64,000 bases of DNA. It comes from Phoronis australis. Lineage: Eukaryota > Phoronida > Phoronidae. The position numbers and the translations under genes were made by a program. Below the pieces are notes generated by a model, which saw only the letters and a program-made list of their open reading frames with translations, was not told where the DNA came from and searched no databases. Within the stretch, counting starts at the first letter, position 1. Every line of letters starts with the position of its first letter. The stretch lies in the NCBI GenBank assembly GCA_002633005.1, contig NMRA01000463.1:62070-126069 (forward strand), read 5' to 3'. Below are positions 51,041 to 62,763 of the stretch, in pieces.

Positions 51041-53470
51041 TTTTTGTTTTACACTCGCTTTGACACTCATGTTGGCGACCTTACACACTATAGAAATTTA
51101 AGCAGTGCCTTCTCAAGAAGTACGCTCAAGATCTTATATTCTGAATTTAGGCTTAAATCAGTGGGCTTTCATTTACGGGGGTGCAGTTCAGAGAAATTTG
51201 ATACAAATTTTTCGTAGTCAATCTTGGCACTTGTACCTTCAGCGTTCAGGTATGCATATAATTATCCCAAAATTAGTGTGTGAAGTATAGCACTTAGTTC
51301 GAGCGACACCTGATTGAACAAGGCCTACGTAGTCTTCACCCACAGTTCTGGGTTAAGATCGTCTACTTTACAGCCCAGAGGCACATATGCTGAACTTGGA
51401 GGAGTTAGTTAGCAGTAAAAAACGATAGTAAAATATGCCTGAGCTAATGCTTTTTATCGGAAAAGATATAAATTACAAATACAGTGTGCAGAGGAAATTA
51501 AACATAGGTACGAAACTCCCGCAACTGTTCGGTAGACTGGAATGTCGATTTATGGAAATATCAATGCCAGAGTTTCTCGTCGCAAGAACCTCCCTGGTTT
51601 CACTGCACATTTCGCACGGTGGATTAAACTCGTTTTCTTTCGCAGTTTTTAAGTAAAGTTGTCCTGCGTCAAATTTAAGTTGTTTCCCCTCTTCCCTGCT
51701 TACGTAACCGGACGCACGTTTTTATTTACAATCTAACAAAATACTTATTTTTTTCAATTGTAAAAATTAAATGCTTTCTAACCCTAAAGAACACCTCGAC
51801 ACTGAAATATTTGCAAATTCAATATTTTTCTAAACACGGACGTAATCATCAGAGTTGTTGTCGTCTTCTGTCTTGCCATTACATCCGGGTCATTGTCAGT
51901 GAGTCCATCGTGATCACTGCAGAAGTGGGTATTTTGCGACATCGTCTTTCATGGCGAAACAACGTGCATAATCGATACATCCGCGAAAAATATATTCAAT
52001 CATAACATCGCGGTCATCTATGTTTCACCGAATGGTGTGTTACTAAGCCTTCACTTGAAATCGATAATTGTCACGCCGGTGTTTTGCGCTCAAACTCTCA
52101 GCCATAACAAATTGATTGTCGAGACTTGATGGATTGCTTAAAATCATTGGACTCCCTTAACAACGAGCTTTGTGACGTGATATGTTCCTCACACAATTGG
52201 TAATCAAATTCTAAAGTTTAGTTAGACCAGTAGCACAATTAGGAGTGCAAACACAGTATTTATCATCAAAGTAGACGGGCTTGGTGTGACGTCATAGGGG
52301 TCGTCAAAAGTCGAACATTACAACGTTCATTCATGACAATTATTGAATGCAAATTTGAATAGCACAACTGCTTAAAATAATCTGGATTGTCAATCTTTTG
52401 TCGTTTTAGGTGTATTACACTTTCCAGATAGCCATAGCAACACAAGAAAATGCGATTTCAACACTCAAACGCAGGCACGCCAAATGATATGAATAACTGT
52501 CCTTTCGCACCATTTTGTGTCACAGCGAATGATAGAAATGGAAGTGCCGAATTTCAGCAATGCTTCAATCAAATTAAAGGCCTTGTCTCTGCATGACCTA
52601 ACGTTCAAGATCCTATTTTTGTTATCAAAGTACAAACCTTTTTGATCATGAGTTGTACTTCGGCCGAAATCGGAAAGTTATCGTCCATGTCCGTCAATTT
52701 CCGTAATCTGATATCCCTGTACATCGATCCAGGAATGAAGATTTTGTCTTCGAAAATGTATTGATACGAACCAAAATATTGTTTTATGATCTGGTTATTT
52801 CGATGCACAAATTAGTCCTTTTCAGACAAATATGATTGTCCGTTGTCCAAATTACTAGCTCTTTCTTTGCACTTAACGCTTTACACTTAAATGTAAGTTG
52901 AAACTGCCAATACGTTGAACCTCCAGCATTAACAGCAATTGTCCATCGTGAAGGTACGTTAAATTTCAGCTTTAGGAACCGCTCTGGTAATAAATCAGAG
53001 AAAAATTCCTGATCAGTAAATGTCGTTTCTTCACCATCCTATCGTGAAAATTATGTAATTGTTGTGGCTACCGATGGTGCACTTTGTATCGACTCGCTTG
53101 GAAGTAAACCAACGCCGGTCTTACAGGTTGTTAGAGATGTAAATAGATAGGAAAAACACCCGGACACAGTGGTTTTTCAATAAACAAAGGAGGTAGCGAT
53201 CTCAGTACAAGTGCACTCGTCACTGACTTGAATTACATTAACGCGCGCGTATGCTTGATTTTTGGTACCAGTCTGCAATCTACATTGTACAGGGCTTTCC
53301 GGCCACGTTCCGGCCACAAGAGTTGTCAGGTATCACTTTGCCGCAAAAATCAATACTTGAAATTTCACAAGGCTCCAAATCCATATCCGTAGTTGCCCCT
53401 GCAGTGACACCGATGGAAAGTGAGTTGTGCTTACACAACAAATGTACATCTGACACAGCTTTACTTTCAG
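51041..53470. other. Intergenic or 5' region of the ankyrin gene
   Basis: I recognise no gene or clear repeat. A CRE palindrome lies at 52287-52294. An ATG-started frame at 53251-53481 (76 codons) ends 20 bases before the ankyrin start codon in a different frame. It could be an upstream ORF or chance. Confidence 0.35.
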
Positions 53471-53501
53471 GTAAAACGTAGGAACACAGCGTGACCGCAA
53501 C
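53471..53501 (+). promoter_or_regulatory. Presumed 5' UTR of the ankyrin gene after a splice acceptor
   Basis: TTACTTTCAG at 53461-53470 is a good 3' splice site, which suggests that a non-coding exon begins at 53471 and runs into the ATG at 53502. The same junction, CAG|GTAAAA, also reads as a donor, so the choice is open. The start context GCAACATGGAG is favourable for initiation. Confidence 0.4.
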
Positions 53502-54561
53502 ATGGAGACAAACAGTCTATCTGAAGATGAAGGGGAAAATGCATTCGAGCAATCAAACCTTTACAAAGCTGTGACCGTCAGATCCAGTGAAACGTTCGAT
53601 AAAGTAAAAGAAATATTGAAGGAAGATGGAACTGATGTCAACTTCCGTTGTTCCGACACCGGAAAGGGATACCTACACGTGATTACAGAACAATTCGCGG
53701 ACTTTGAGGACGACAGCGTTGAATACAAGCTAGTTCCAGTAATCTATCTTTTGGCAGAATCCGGCATCGATGTCAATCAGTTGGATGACGCCGGAAACAC
53801 ATGTCTTCATCACGCGTTTGCAAAGAATGTCGGTTCAAAATGTGTAAACGCCATACTGAAAATTGGAGTCGATCCGTCCGTTTCAAACATGAAGGGTTTG
53901 AAAGCAGGAGACTACATAAAAAATGAAACAGACCCAGCCATGATCCACACACTGGGCTTGCTGTGTCCCGGCCTGTGGAACGCGGTTGAATCGAACAACT
54001 TCGACAAAGTCCAACACTTAGTCGCGTGTTGGTGTCGCATAGATCAAGAGAGAAACGGGGTATCGCTTCTCGATTGTGCTCGCAGACAAGCAAACTCGGA
54101 TATCGTACAACTTTTGGACAGGAACGTCGAGCAAAACAGATTTATATACAACGCTCTGACGGGTATGACGAAGAGAATGAAGAAACAGATGAAGGCAGAC
54201 GAAGACGAGTCTTTGGACATTGACACCAAGGACAGTTCGCATGTTGAAAATGACAAAGATACAGTTCCCATGCCGTTAGTTGGGGAAGCCATCATCATGC
54301 GTCAGAACGAGGCTGTGAAGTTGTTGTTGAGAAAAGGTTCGGATGTAAATACAAAAATGCCGGACCCTGCGACGGGAAATTCCGATCCTTTGTATTTTTA
54401 TTTGATGAAGACTTACCCAGGAGTTGTCGAGGAGGAGTGCTTCTTAAAAGTGCTGGAGAATGCCGATATTTCACAAATTATCGAATTCAATGTGGGCGTT
54501 ATGTACACAGCATGGAAAAAGAAATGGCCAAGCGAAGTTGTGGAAATGCTCTTGGAGAAGG
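53502..54561 (+). CDS. Ankyrin-repeat protein of unknown function, exon 1
   Basis: Seven exons in the window, join(53502-54561, 56113-56246, 56926-57087, 60253-60450, 61197-61298, 62571-62763, 63155-63291), keep one frame and give 662 residues; the gene is open at the right edge. Exon 1 is unusually large: residues 1-353 plus one base (phase 1, donor AGG|GTAAG). It carries degenerate ankyrin repeats at about 16-50, 58-91, 95-130 (LDDAGNTCLHHAFAKN is the clearest), 158-190 and 260-285 (EAVKLLLRKGSDVNTK). Between them is a charged, probably disordered linker (about 223-255, Lys then Asp/Glu-rich). No signal peptide or membrane segment is seen, so it is probably intracellular. Ankyrin repeats bind protein partners; the partner is unknown. 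I do not recognise a named family. Confidence 0.85.
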
Positions 54562-56112
54562 GTAAGATTTTACTTTTCGTGACTGTAATTATGATACGAG
54601 GAAGCGGTTTTGAAACTTAAATGTAGATATTCCAAATAAAATTCCCCATTAATTTGCTGATTTACGAATGTGACAATTTACTAACGCCTTCGGGAGCTAT
54701 CAGACATTTCATTTCACGTTTAACACTGCTTACCCTGTATGCGATGCATGTGTGATTTACCGGAGAAATAAAAGAAAAATTCATGGATAGTCTAGACACC
54801 GGAAACAGCCCTGATTCTGGATGTTACGTCAATTGCACAACATGGCAGCCACTGATCGAAATCCTAATTGCAACGGAAATAATGACAACGGTGAATAGTG
54901 GCGATATGATGTCCGTGGTTATTTGATTAACTATTGAGGCAACGGGAGAAATACATAAAATATTGATTGTTTTGAAGACATTGGTCATGTGACGAGGATG
55001 GCACTCACAATACTTACGCCAATAGCTCTATTAATGAACTTTTAAAAATCGTCCCGTGTTTTGGCACCATAATGTGTCCCTGGTGAAAATAACTATATAT
55101 AAATATATAACGACGAGGTTGAAGTGGAAACATATAACTCGACAGCTTTATTCGGCTAATACTTAATATACATACATACATACATACATACATACATACA
55201 TGTACATACATACATACATACATACATACATACATACATGTATGCATGCATGCATACATACATACATTTACANNNNNNNNNNNNNNNNNNNNNNNNNNNN
55301 NNNNNNNNNNNNNNNNNNNNNNNNNNNNNNNNNNNNNNNNNNNNNNNNNNNNNNNNNNNNNNNNNNNNNNNNNNNNNNNNNNNNNNNNNNNNNNNNNNNN
55401 NNNNNNNNNNGTGTGTGTGTGTGTGTGTGTGCGTACGTGTGTGTTAAGAGGGTAAGAGGAAGAAGTCAAGTGAATAACACTCGCGTCATCACTATCTAGG
55501 CATGAATATAAAAATGCTTTGCTTGACACTAATTTCTCCTTTAAATTTTAACATTTTTTTTCTTAGAAAGCTATAGTGAAGGACACGTACATAAACTACA
55601 GTGTTGTTGAATTACGTCACTGGTTTTCGTTAATCATGGTACCCATATTAGGCATTCTACGGGAAATTAGATCGCTAGCTGGTCGCATAAATATCGGTAG
55701 ATAGGCGTATCCATTGTTCACTTTGTCTCTCCTTCTTATAATAAAGATTATGGTAAGCATTTATCGTTAACTGGCTGATGTGCGCCTAAGGTGTGATATT
55801 CGTGCGATTTGTAGTGTTATGTCCAACAAAGACGCAACAAATGAAAGCAATGATAGCATCCTCCCATAGGCTATAACCAGGTGTCGCACTTACGCCCGGA
55901 GCACGAATCTTGCAAGTTAAACAATAGCTTGCGACCTCCATACGACGTCATTTGGCAACTTGGTTTTAGTATCTGAAGGCGATTTCGTCAATTATTTTAC
56001 CCATAACAGACACTAAGATCATTTCATTTTGCTTTTGGATTTAGAAGGCGAAAATTGTTCTCTTAATGTTCTTCCTTAACCAACTACTCAATCATTTTCG
56101 TCATTTTTTCAG
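54562..56112 (+). other. Ankyrin gene intron 1, with assembly gap
   Basis: The intron runs from GTAAGA to tttttcag, phase 1 on both sides (completing a Gly codon). It contains a CATA microsatellite, an N gap and a GT run at 55168-55444. No exon was seen, but the gap could hide sequence. Confidence 0.85.
55168..55444. repeat. (CATA)n microsatellite, 138-base N gap, (GT)n
   Basis: Imperfect CATA/TGTA repeat runs from 55168 to 55272, unknown bases fill 55273-55410, and a GT run resumes at 55411. The gap is a repeat-caused assembly break and its size may be an estimate. Frames drawn across it are not real. Confidence 0.95.
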
Positions 56113-56246
56113 GTTTCAATTTGACGAAACGAAGTGAAGACGGATATACGGTGCGAGATAATATTCTCGTCCACTGCTTCTCAGCGGAATTCAGTAAAGA
56201 AGATCGAAAAGACGCCCTCTTCTGGGTAGACAAACACATCATTAGG
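56113..56246 (+). CDS. Ankyrin-repeat protein, exon 2
   Basis: This exon gives residues 354-398. A tttttcag acceptor at 56105-56112 and an AGG|GTAAGA donor bound it, and it enters in phase 1 and leaves in phase 0. The sequence starts GFNLTKRSEDGYTVRD, which continues the ankyrin repeat begun by MLLEKG at the end of exon 1. The remainder is charged (SKEDRKDALFWVDKHII). Confidence 0.8.
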
Positions 56247-56925
56247 GTAAGACAGCCAGTAACTTGTTACCTACATATACAACACAAGTCAACGAAATTA
56301 AGCTTGTGAAATTGAATGCGCAATGATTCAGTGGTTTGTGAGAAAGCATAAACTCTATTGTAGTCGGACAAAGAGGTACCGGCGATGAAAGGTGAATAAC
56401 AAAATGTCGGGTATTTATTTCCAAAAACCCAAAGCCTACGTTTGCCAGCGGATGTGCACGCGCGAATTCAGGGGTGTAAGCGAAATGGTTGACGGCTTTC
56501 ACTAGAGGACAGTTTAGCGCTGCAGATGGATTGTGAACCAGCAACTTTAAAGTTCGAGTTTGAATTCTAGGGGCTCTTGTCGTTGCGTTCATCTTCACTT
56601 GCTTTCTGGTAATCGGTCATATCTGACGAAGTACGCGAATGAGGACGCATGCGCTGTTACGGTTTACACGCCGATAAAGTATTAGAACTACAACTACGCC
56701 TGTCCACACTGTTCCTTTTAAAGAACACAGTGAACAAAAATATATTTAATGTCTCTTTTTGAGTATTAGTATTCTCAACTAGCATCCTGCACTTCCTACC
56801 ATCATCCTGTATGTCCCAAATCCACACAATTTCGCAACTTTCATACACTATTTTGCCAGCGTCTACCTGCAGTATACATACATTATATACAGCACATTTA
56901 CATTGTAGACTCTTTTTTCATTTAG

Positions 56926-57087
56926 CTGGCAAAGCAGGGCAATTTGGACGGATTAGAAGAGCTGGCTGTGGATGGCTACGAACATTTGAACGTGCAGAAC
57001 ACGAAAGGGAAAAGAGCCGCCGTTATAGCTAAAAAAGCTGGTTACAAGGAAGTAGCCGATTTCCTCAACAATTTTCAAGATTTTAAG
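56926..57087 (+). CDS. Ankyrin-repeat protein, exon 3
   Basis: This exon gives residues 399-452, phase 0 at both ends (acceptor catttag, donor AAG|GTAAGG). LAKQGNLDGLEELAVDG, then LNVQNTKGKRAAVIAKKAGY and KEVADFLNNFQ, make one and a half ankyrin repeats. The terminal helix turns follow the usual pattern, but the TPLH motif is replaced by RAAV. Confidence 0.8.
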
Positions 57088-57354
57088 GTAAGGATATATG
57101 TTTATGTAAAGCCTTTGCATAAGGAGCAGAAGCGACACAACTCGGTCCGTAACAGGTCATATACAACAGATCTGCAGTCTGATATTTTCATATTCCATTA
57201 TGGGAGTATAGGCGTCACTCTATTCCGAAGCTCATCTCAGCTTCCGGTGCGTGAACAGACGATGTACTTGCCAGAAGTAAATGGTGCCGTTACACCAGTC
57301 GGCACAAGAGAATAAAGATTACCGCTCGCTGGTTGTCTGCGTGCCGCTAGGTGG

Positions 57355-57846
57355 TAGCCAGCACGCAGGTATCACTTAAGTTTCCTGGGGATTTTTTTTT
57401 ACACCGGCGTTCCTGTTTGGCTGGTCGAATTCTCAACAGGCAGCGCTTTACGCAAACAAACTGGCATGGCTGATGGAGCAAGTGTACTATGGTCTGTCGT
57501 ACAGACAAATCCGCGGTGCTTAAAATTTATGTTCACGAAATGTGATACCAGAAATTGTGGTTGCGCCTTTTTGGAGTCCATCTTTCTACTGTCGATACTG
57601 TCATGTATTCATACAGTATGAATAACACACCGGTTAAATCGGCCAGTGTGCATGTATGTGCTTCAAGCACGCGGCTATGAAACATTTCTGCAGAAACGAA
57701 ATAATTGCTGCTACGTCACTTGACAAGACTAAAAATCGTTCATAGTCCGCCATTTTCACGTTGTTGTAAAGCTAACCAATGACTTCCGAGGTTACATCAA
57801 CCAATGCTAAAGCGCGTGCTACTGCGTGATACCTGCGTGCTGGCTA
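57355..57846. mobile_element. Element with perfect 21-bp inverted ends, TA-flanked
   Basis: The 21 bases at 57355-57375 are perfectly complementary to 57826-57846. If the outermost TA on each side is taken as a target duplication, the inverted ends start GCCAGCACGCAGGTATCAC, which would fit a Tc1/mariner-type miniature element. The interior has no recognisable transposase. Confidence 0.65.
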
Positions 57847-58094
57847 GGCACGTATGGAACCGTAGTGATAACCGTAGCATATACAGAATGAACCGCAGAG
57901 TTGGCGGTTACATGTGTTGGAACACTCTGTTTCTCATCAATCCATTCCGAAAAGCGGTTATTGCGATAGAAATGCATGTCATGTAGATACTATTCACAAT
58001 ACATTGTAGGCCAAGGCATGTGAGGTACAATAAGAAAAATCTGTTGTGTGAACTTTGAAGGGACATTACATGTATTTGCTTTACGGCAGAAGAA

Positions 58095-58345
58095 CGCATT
58101 GTCGTGATTATTGTTATACGGGACAGACTTCGTGAGGCATTTTACTTTGGCCAGAGATATAAAAAAGACAAAATCCGGAAGACGCCAATTTTCGCCGTTG
58201 CCTGTCAGATATTCGCTAAAATCACGATCGATGCCACTTAAAATAGGTTTAAAATCCACTGCCAATTAGTAAGTCGTGGGGTTTGGTTCAGCAGTAGACG
58301 GTTCGACTGCCACACGAATGTATTGGGCTCAATTCTGCATGACTT
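58095..58345 (+). repeat. Composite dispersed repeat with tRNA-like segment (copy d)
   Basis: The module GACGCCAATTTTCGCCGTTG (about 58174-58193), then CTGTCAGATATTCGCTAAAA, is followed at about 58275-58340 by GGTTTGGTTCAGCAGTAGAC, an A-box-like stretch, and GGGCTCAATTC, a B-box-like stretch. This is the clearest tRNA-like part among the copies. Confidence 0.55.
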
Positions 58346-59154
58346 CTTTGTTCCGTAACATTACTTTCCTCGCCAAGAATAACCCTCTCGTGGGACAGCA
58401 ACCGTAGCAGTAGACACGGGACGCTTTCAGAATTATGCTCCTTTTCACTAAGGGACAACGATATTCACGCAATGTAGGCTGTGGATACATTTTGGGGCTT
58501 CACAGTGGTGATACCATCGATTTTCTCTTCAATAATTAGCGATGTGCTTACAGATAAGTGGATAAATAATGCTTGATTGCCATTCAGAATATTGATGAAA
58601 CGGCGCATTTTGAGAGTAGATTCAGCTCATTCGTGTTGTTCAGAGCATTTGTTTGATTTCTGTGTACATGTATTCTAATTCCCATAGCGACAAAAGCTTC
58701 ATTCGAAGGTTTCGAAGCATTAAAAGGCTCCTTAGCTCAACCAGCTAATCGCTGCGCATGCAAATATTGACTTATTGACTTATAATTAATATTTGAAACC
58801 GTTTTTGAGGGTCGAGAGGGTTACCATGACTGCAAATGATGAAACAAAATATCAAAGTTATACACTATACTGTATGCGAAGTACTCCATTACCGCGATTT
58901 TCATACCATTATTGACATCGCCGTTTCCATTACTATCACGTGACCGTTACTGGTTTGCTACTACGAATATAGATCGACTAATTACCAGTCATCAATCATG
59001 TATTAGAATTCAGATGCACACCTTTGTTTGGATTTTGCTCCTTAATAGTCTGACTTTGTCGAGAATTACACAGAGTACCGTTGTATCAATTGCATTAAAG
59101 ATGAACTGCCCAGCTTGTCAAAAGTACATGTACATTACTGGTTTTACGTCATAA

Positions 59155-59340
59155 AACGTTACGGGGATTATTGCTGACCGGGATAGACTCCCTGAAATTT
59201 TTGGCTTTGACTAGAGGTACGAAAAACAAAATCCGTTACTTTTCTAAATTTATTACAAATCGCCAATTCTCGTCGTTGTCTGCCAGACATGCGCTAAAAT
59301 CTACGACGGCGACTTAACTCGGTCAGCAGCTGCTACCGAG
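59155..59340 (+). repeat. Composite dispersed repeat, copy e, no tRNA-like part
   Basis: GACCGGGATAGACTCC, CTTTGACTAGAGGTACGAAA and CAAATCGCCAATTCTCGTCG follow the same order as copy d, about 1 kb upstream. It ends in a hairpin at 59318-59340 (CTCGGTCAGCAG with CTGCTACCGAG, one bulged base) instead of the tRNA-like stretch. Confidence 0.55.
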
Positions 59341-60252
59341 GATTTCGTAGGTCCGGACATTGCGCAGCGCAAAAGGAATAAAACACAGCCTACTCGCCGA
59401 CATTCTTGGAACTTACTACGTCACACTTCCGCTTAGAAAGAATGTTATTATTTTTAATAATATTTTGTTAAAACTGATCAAAATGCTTTAAACGTGAACA
59501 AAATGTGTGAAAATGACCAAACCTCGGTCCTAGTGCAACATTCGTTTTACGTGAGTTTGATACAAAACGATGAGTGCAAAGTGATTTATTCTTAACATTA
59601 CTGTAACAACGAAAAGTACTTAGTAATTATATGAACAAAAGACACGCCCGTAGCAATTACTTCAAGACATGCACATGTATACGGATGAGTGGTTCTGTCT
59701 GTAAGCGAAGCTTACGCTCATCAGCCTGTTTGACGAATAGTTGTTGAAAAATACGCATTTTTTCCGTTGTAGGTCTGAAACGCGAGAGTCGGTACTTCAA
59801 GAAACTGCGTCCAAAACGGGATGCTAACACATTTTTCGATTGGTTACACTCACAAATCAATCTACGCACGTGCACTAAGCTCTGAAACTCTGCGTAGATG
59901 CCGCTTTTTGTTCTCTAAAGCCAGTCTCGGGATCAACGCCTTCTTGAGGAAGTTTGTCTTGGTGCGACACCTATTGGCTAAACAGCACGAAGTACATGTA
60001 GTGCACCAGTCATTTAAGTCATTACTTTCAACTCGCCGTTTCTTTAATAAACAGTGCCAAACGAACGTTTTACTTCATTTCAATGAGAGAGGCGATGTTC
60101 AGGATTTGTTATAAATTGCTGACATTTTCTACTTCCCTCTAGGGGTGTGGTCTTTCCCTATACCGAATGCATGGCGATTGACAAAATACACGTTGGACAT
60201 GACTGTATGACTTGTCAGAAAGACTATCATATTAAATTTCACATTTTTACAG

Positions 60253-60450
60253 CGAAAAGCACGAAAACTACACAAGGCCATCGACAATGCCAATCTGTAC
60301 GGAGCTCGGGAGATTTTAGATAAGAAAATGAGTCACGTGAAAGACAAAGGAGGACGTACTCCACTGCACAAGGCAGTTCTGTTCGATAGGAGATTCATAA
60401 TTCGATACTTACTCAAGGAGTATCCCGAGACAGTTAACATTAAGGACGAC
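60253..60450 (+). CDS. Ankyrin-repeat protein, exon 4
   Basis: This exon gives residues 453-518, phase 0 at both ends (acceptor ttttacag, donor GAC|GTGAGT). Two repeats are clear: RKLHKAIDNANLYGAREIL (about 457-486) and the canonical GGRTPLHKAVLFDRRFIIRY with LLKEYPETVNIKDD (about 485-518). The frame read past the donor to 60534 is intron. Confidence 0.85.
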
Positions 60451-60549
60451 GTGAGTGAAAAATGTCATTATTTGTTTCGGGAGACGCAAGGGCGATTCTT
60501 AGAGGTGACGTACGGGTACATGTATCATGTATAATTTATCTCGTGTGAC

Positions 60550-60716
60550 CAGGCGCGGATCCAGGATTTTTAGTTAGGGGGTGGAGGTAGGGCAGAGTAT
60601 TAGCCAGGATTTTTCCCGTCAGACATTCTCAGCCCTGAACTGCCAAATGGAATCTGGGAGAGTTTTAGGGGGGAGGGGGGCATAGCCTCCTTGGTCCCCC
60701 TCTAAATCCGCCACTG
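60550..60716 (+). mobile_element. Miniature transposon, GGCGGATCC family, near-complete copy
   Basis: This copy is 167 bp. The ends CAGGCGCGGATCCAGG and AAATCCGCCACTG are flanked by GTGAC (60545-60549) and ATGAC (60717-60721), a 5-bp duplication with one change. The interior contains the family block GGGCAGAGTATTAGCCAGG. It sits in ankyrin intron 4, 100 bases past exon 4. Confidence 0.7.
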
Positions 60717-60963
60717 ATGACCCTAGTAGTACATGGAACATTAGAACAGCTGTCATTGAGTATCAAAGGTCCCAGATCGGATATTTTGAACCTTGTGCTA
60801 CTTCACCACTTGGGAAACTTCCTTAGGCTGTGTCTTATGAAAGTGTTCAGACATTTTAGTTTTGGCCTCGTGACATTATTTTGTCTCCTTCTGTGAAGTG
60901 TTCACCAGACACGTGTAGCTCCAGGATAAAGTGCAATAGCTGTCTTGCAGCGAGAAAGAAAAA

Positions 60964-61075
60964 TTAGCTAAACTCACAGGCTTTTATTTAAAATACACGG
61001 CGATATATCAAGTAATCTCGCAAAAGTTTGCCTTTTGCGAGGTCCTGCGAGGTTCTAGCGTTTTCGAACTCTACA
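60964..61075. mobile_element. CTAGGACC-family element, decayed copy 3
   Basis: TAGCTAAACTCACAGG, a TTTATTTAAAATACAC stretch and AAGTAATCTCGCAAAAG followed by GCGAGGTCCTGCGAGG resemble the interior and right side of copy 2 (50874-51040). The left inverted end is missing. Confidence 0.45.
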
Positions 61076-61196
61076 ATGGCCTTTTTATTACTCACCGCCA
61101 CTTTCAAAATGACCGAACTCACTTAAAACTGGACTTTCTTCTTTCCCAGATGTACGAGTCACAAATAGTAGAAAATCGCAAAATTTTTATTTACAG

Positions 61197-61298
61197 TTCA
61201 ACCGGACAGCCCTTCATTTCGCCTGCGCACTGCCGGATTCCCAGGATGTTGAGGACATGTTACTGCAGGCCGGCGCAAACGAGGCTATTCGTGACGTA
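61197..61298 (+). CDS. Ankyrin-repeat protein, exon 5
   Basis: This exon of 34 codons (residues 519-552) matches one ankyrin repeat: FNRTALHFACALPDSQDVED, then MLLQAGANEAIRDV. The acceptor is tttacag (61190-61196) and the donor GTA|GTAAGT, phase 0. A second possible donor three bases upstream would drop the last Val. Confidence 0.85.
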
Positions 61299-62570
61299 GT
61301 AAGTCAATTGTTTAATGGTGCCCATGGCAATGCAATATAGGCAAAACAGGGAAGGCAATGGTTTCCGCGCCTTCGAGCACGATTAATGTTTAACGGCCTA
61401 TGTGCGCTGGGAAAGCCAGAGAATAGAGGAAACTTTAAAATTTGATGAAGACGGATCTCAATACCTATGCGGAATAAGAAAACAAAACCATGTATTCTCC
61501 TGTAAGTTGTGGGACGAACTTCAGTCCCATGAATCATTTTTTATGTTATAAGGTAGCACTCTGTCCAACAGACTTGTTCCTTACTCACTTGAGAAGTAAT
61601 TCCTAGTTTTTAAAAGCAAGGAGACGTCGTCGACACCTCGAGACAATGCCCATCTCACAAGTAATAACACGCCGTGATAAGCCAACTTGGTAGGATGAGA
61701 TCTCAAGCACTAGCGAGCAGTCCTCCCATCACCTCCATTTTGACCAACGAAAAATTTGATACCAGTTTCATGACGTCACGTGGTCTTAATAAAAAGCTAT
61801 TGTCTTTTGGGAAGGATTCGCTTTTAAAGACATTGCATCTACAAGTTTGATTTTCTCCACAATTAGGAAACATAATGGCTTGTTACCAACTATAGACTGA
61901 ATTTATTTTTTTCAATTTGACTCCTTTCGGGGAAATGTACTGCGAACTTGGCTGCTTTGAAAAGTCTTAGTTGATTAATGGAAACCCATGATGGTAGCAG
62001 TAGTAGTAGTAGTAGTAGTGGTAGTGGTATTGGTACATGTGATGGTAGTGGTGATGGTAGTCGTACATGTGATGGTAGTGGTGGTGGTAGGGATACATGT
62101 ACATGTGATGATAGTGGCGGTGGTAGTGGTAGTGGTACATCATGTGATGGTAGTGGTAGTGGTGCATGTGTTGGTAGTGGTGTTGGTAGTGGTGGTGATA
62201 GTGCTACATGTGAGGGTAGTGGTGGTGGTAGTGCTACTTTTTTGGCTATCAAAATAATGGTAACAAAATAAATATAACGTCACGATGGTCCAATAAAAAC
62301 AGAATACAAAGAACTAATTGAACAGTATTCACGACTTTCACACGTTGGTGGTGCTACAAAAATGATTGTTGTCCATTGTTGTGCAGGATACAATGCCTCG
62401 TTTTGGCATCACTTTTAACAACGCGCGCGCGTGTTCCAAACATGCAGACCCATTTTAATGAGGACAGGACACCTCGTTCTCAAGCATAATGGCGAATTCT
62501 TGCAAGTAATGAATGAACTTCATCGTAATGCTTGCATATAACACAAGTGATACAATGCCGTCCTTTACAG
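61299..62570 (+). other. Ankyrin gene intron 5
   Basis: This 1.27 kb intron ends in cctttacag. It contains a triplet-based minisatellite (61988-62240) and a CRE palindrome at 61771-61778. No exon is seen inside. Confidence 0.8.
61988..62240. repeat. GGT/AGT minisatellite with higher-order unit
   Basis: About 250 bases of GGT, AGT and GAT triplets are broken at intervals by ACATGTGATGG, which gives an approximate unit of about 30 bases (TACATGTGATGGTAGTGG plus a variable number of GGT triplets). All triplets stay in register, so every frame is open: Ser/Gly/Asp-rich or Val-rich on +, His/Tyr-rich or Pro/Leu-rich on -. It lies within an intron of a well-supported gene, so it is not coding. Confidence 0.9.
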
Positions 62571-62763
62571 GACGGGAAAACTCCCATGGATCTAAAAATA
62601 AGCAGTCAAGGGGAGGAGCTCATTGCGCGTGAGCGGGGTAAAACTTGTGCTGAGGACATTTTCTGTTTGGAAAGATACCTGGAGTTTATGAACGCCATAG
62701 AAGAGGATGATTTAGACGGAGCGAGAGAAGCCAGAGAATTATTGTATGACGATATAAAGTTAG
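62571..62763 (+). CDS. Ankyrin-repeat protein, exon 6
   Basis: This exon gives residues 553-616 plus one base (phase 1, donor TAG|GTAAGA). DGKTPMDLKISSQGEELIAR closes an ankyrin stack; then the charged segment CLERYLEFMNAIEEDDLDG, followed by AREARELLYDDIKLG, forms a new helical pair that may start a further repeat block. The acceptor is cctttacag. The 18 codons read past the donor are intron. Confidence 0.8.

Larger units (their letters stand above)
57088..60252 (+). other. Ankyrin gene intron 3
   Basis: This 3.2 kb phase-0 intron ends at tttttacag. It contains a 492-bp inverted-repeat element (57355-57846) and two copies of the composite dispersed repeat (58095-58345, 59155-59340). No additional exon is recognised. 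A frame at 59821-60114 lacks support. Confidence 0.8.

Noticed and set aside
55168-55272. CRISPR array or other spaced direct repeat
   Set aside because: It is a simple CATA microsatellite without spacers, in a eukaryotic genome.
55014-55529. Frames spanning the run of unknown bases
   Set aside because: They consist of N and microsatellite translation and have no biological content.
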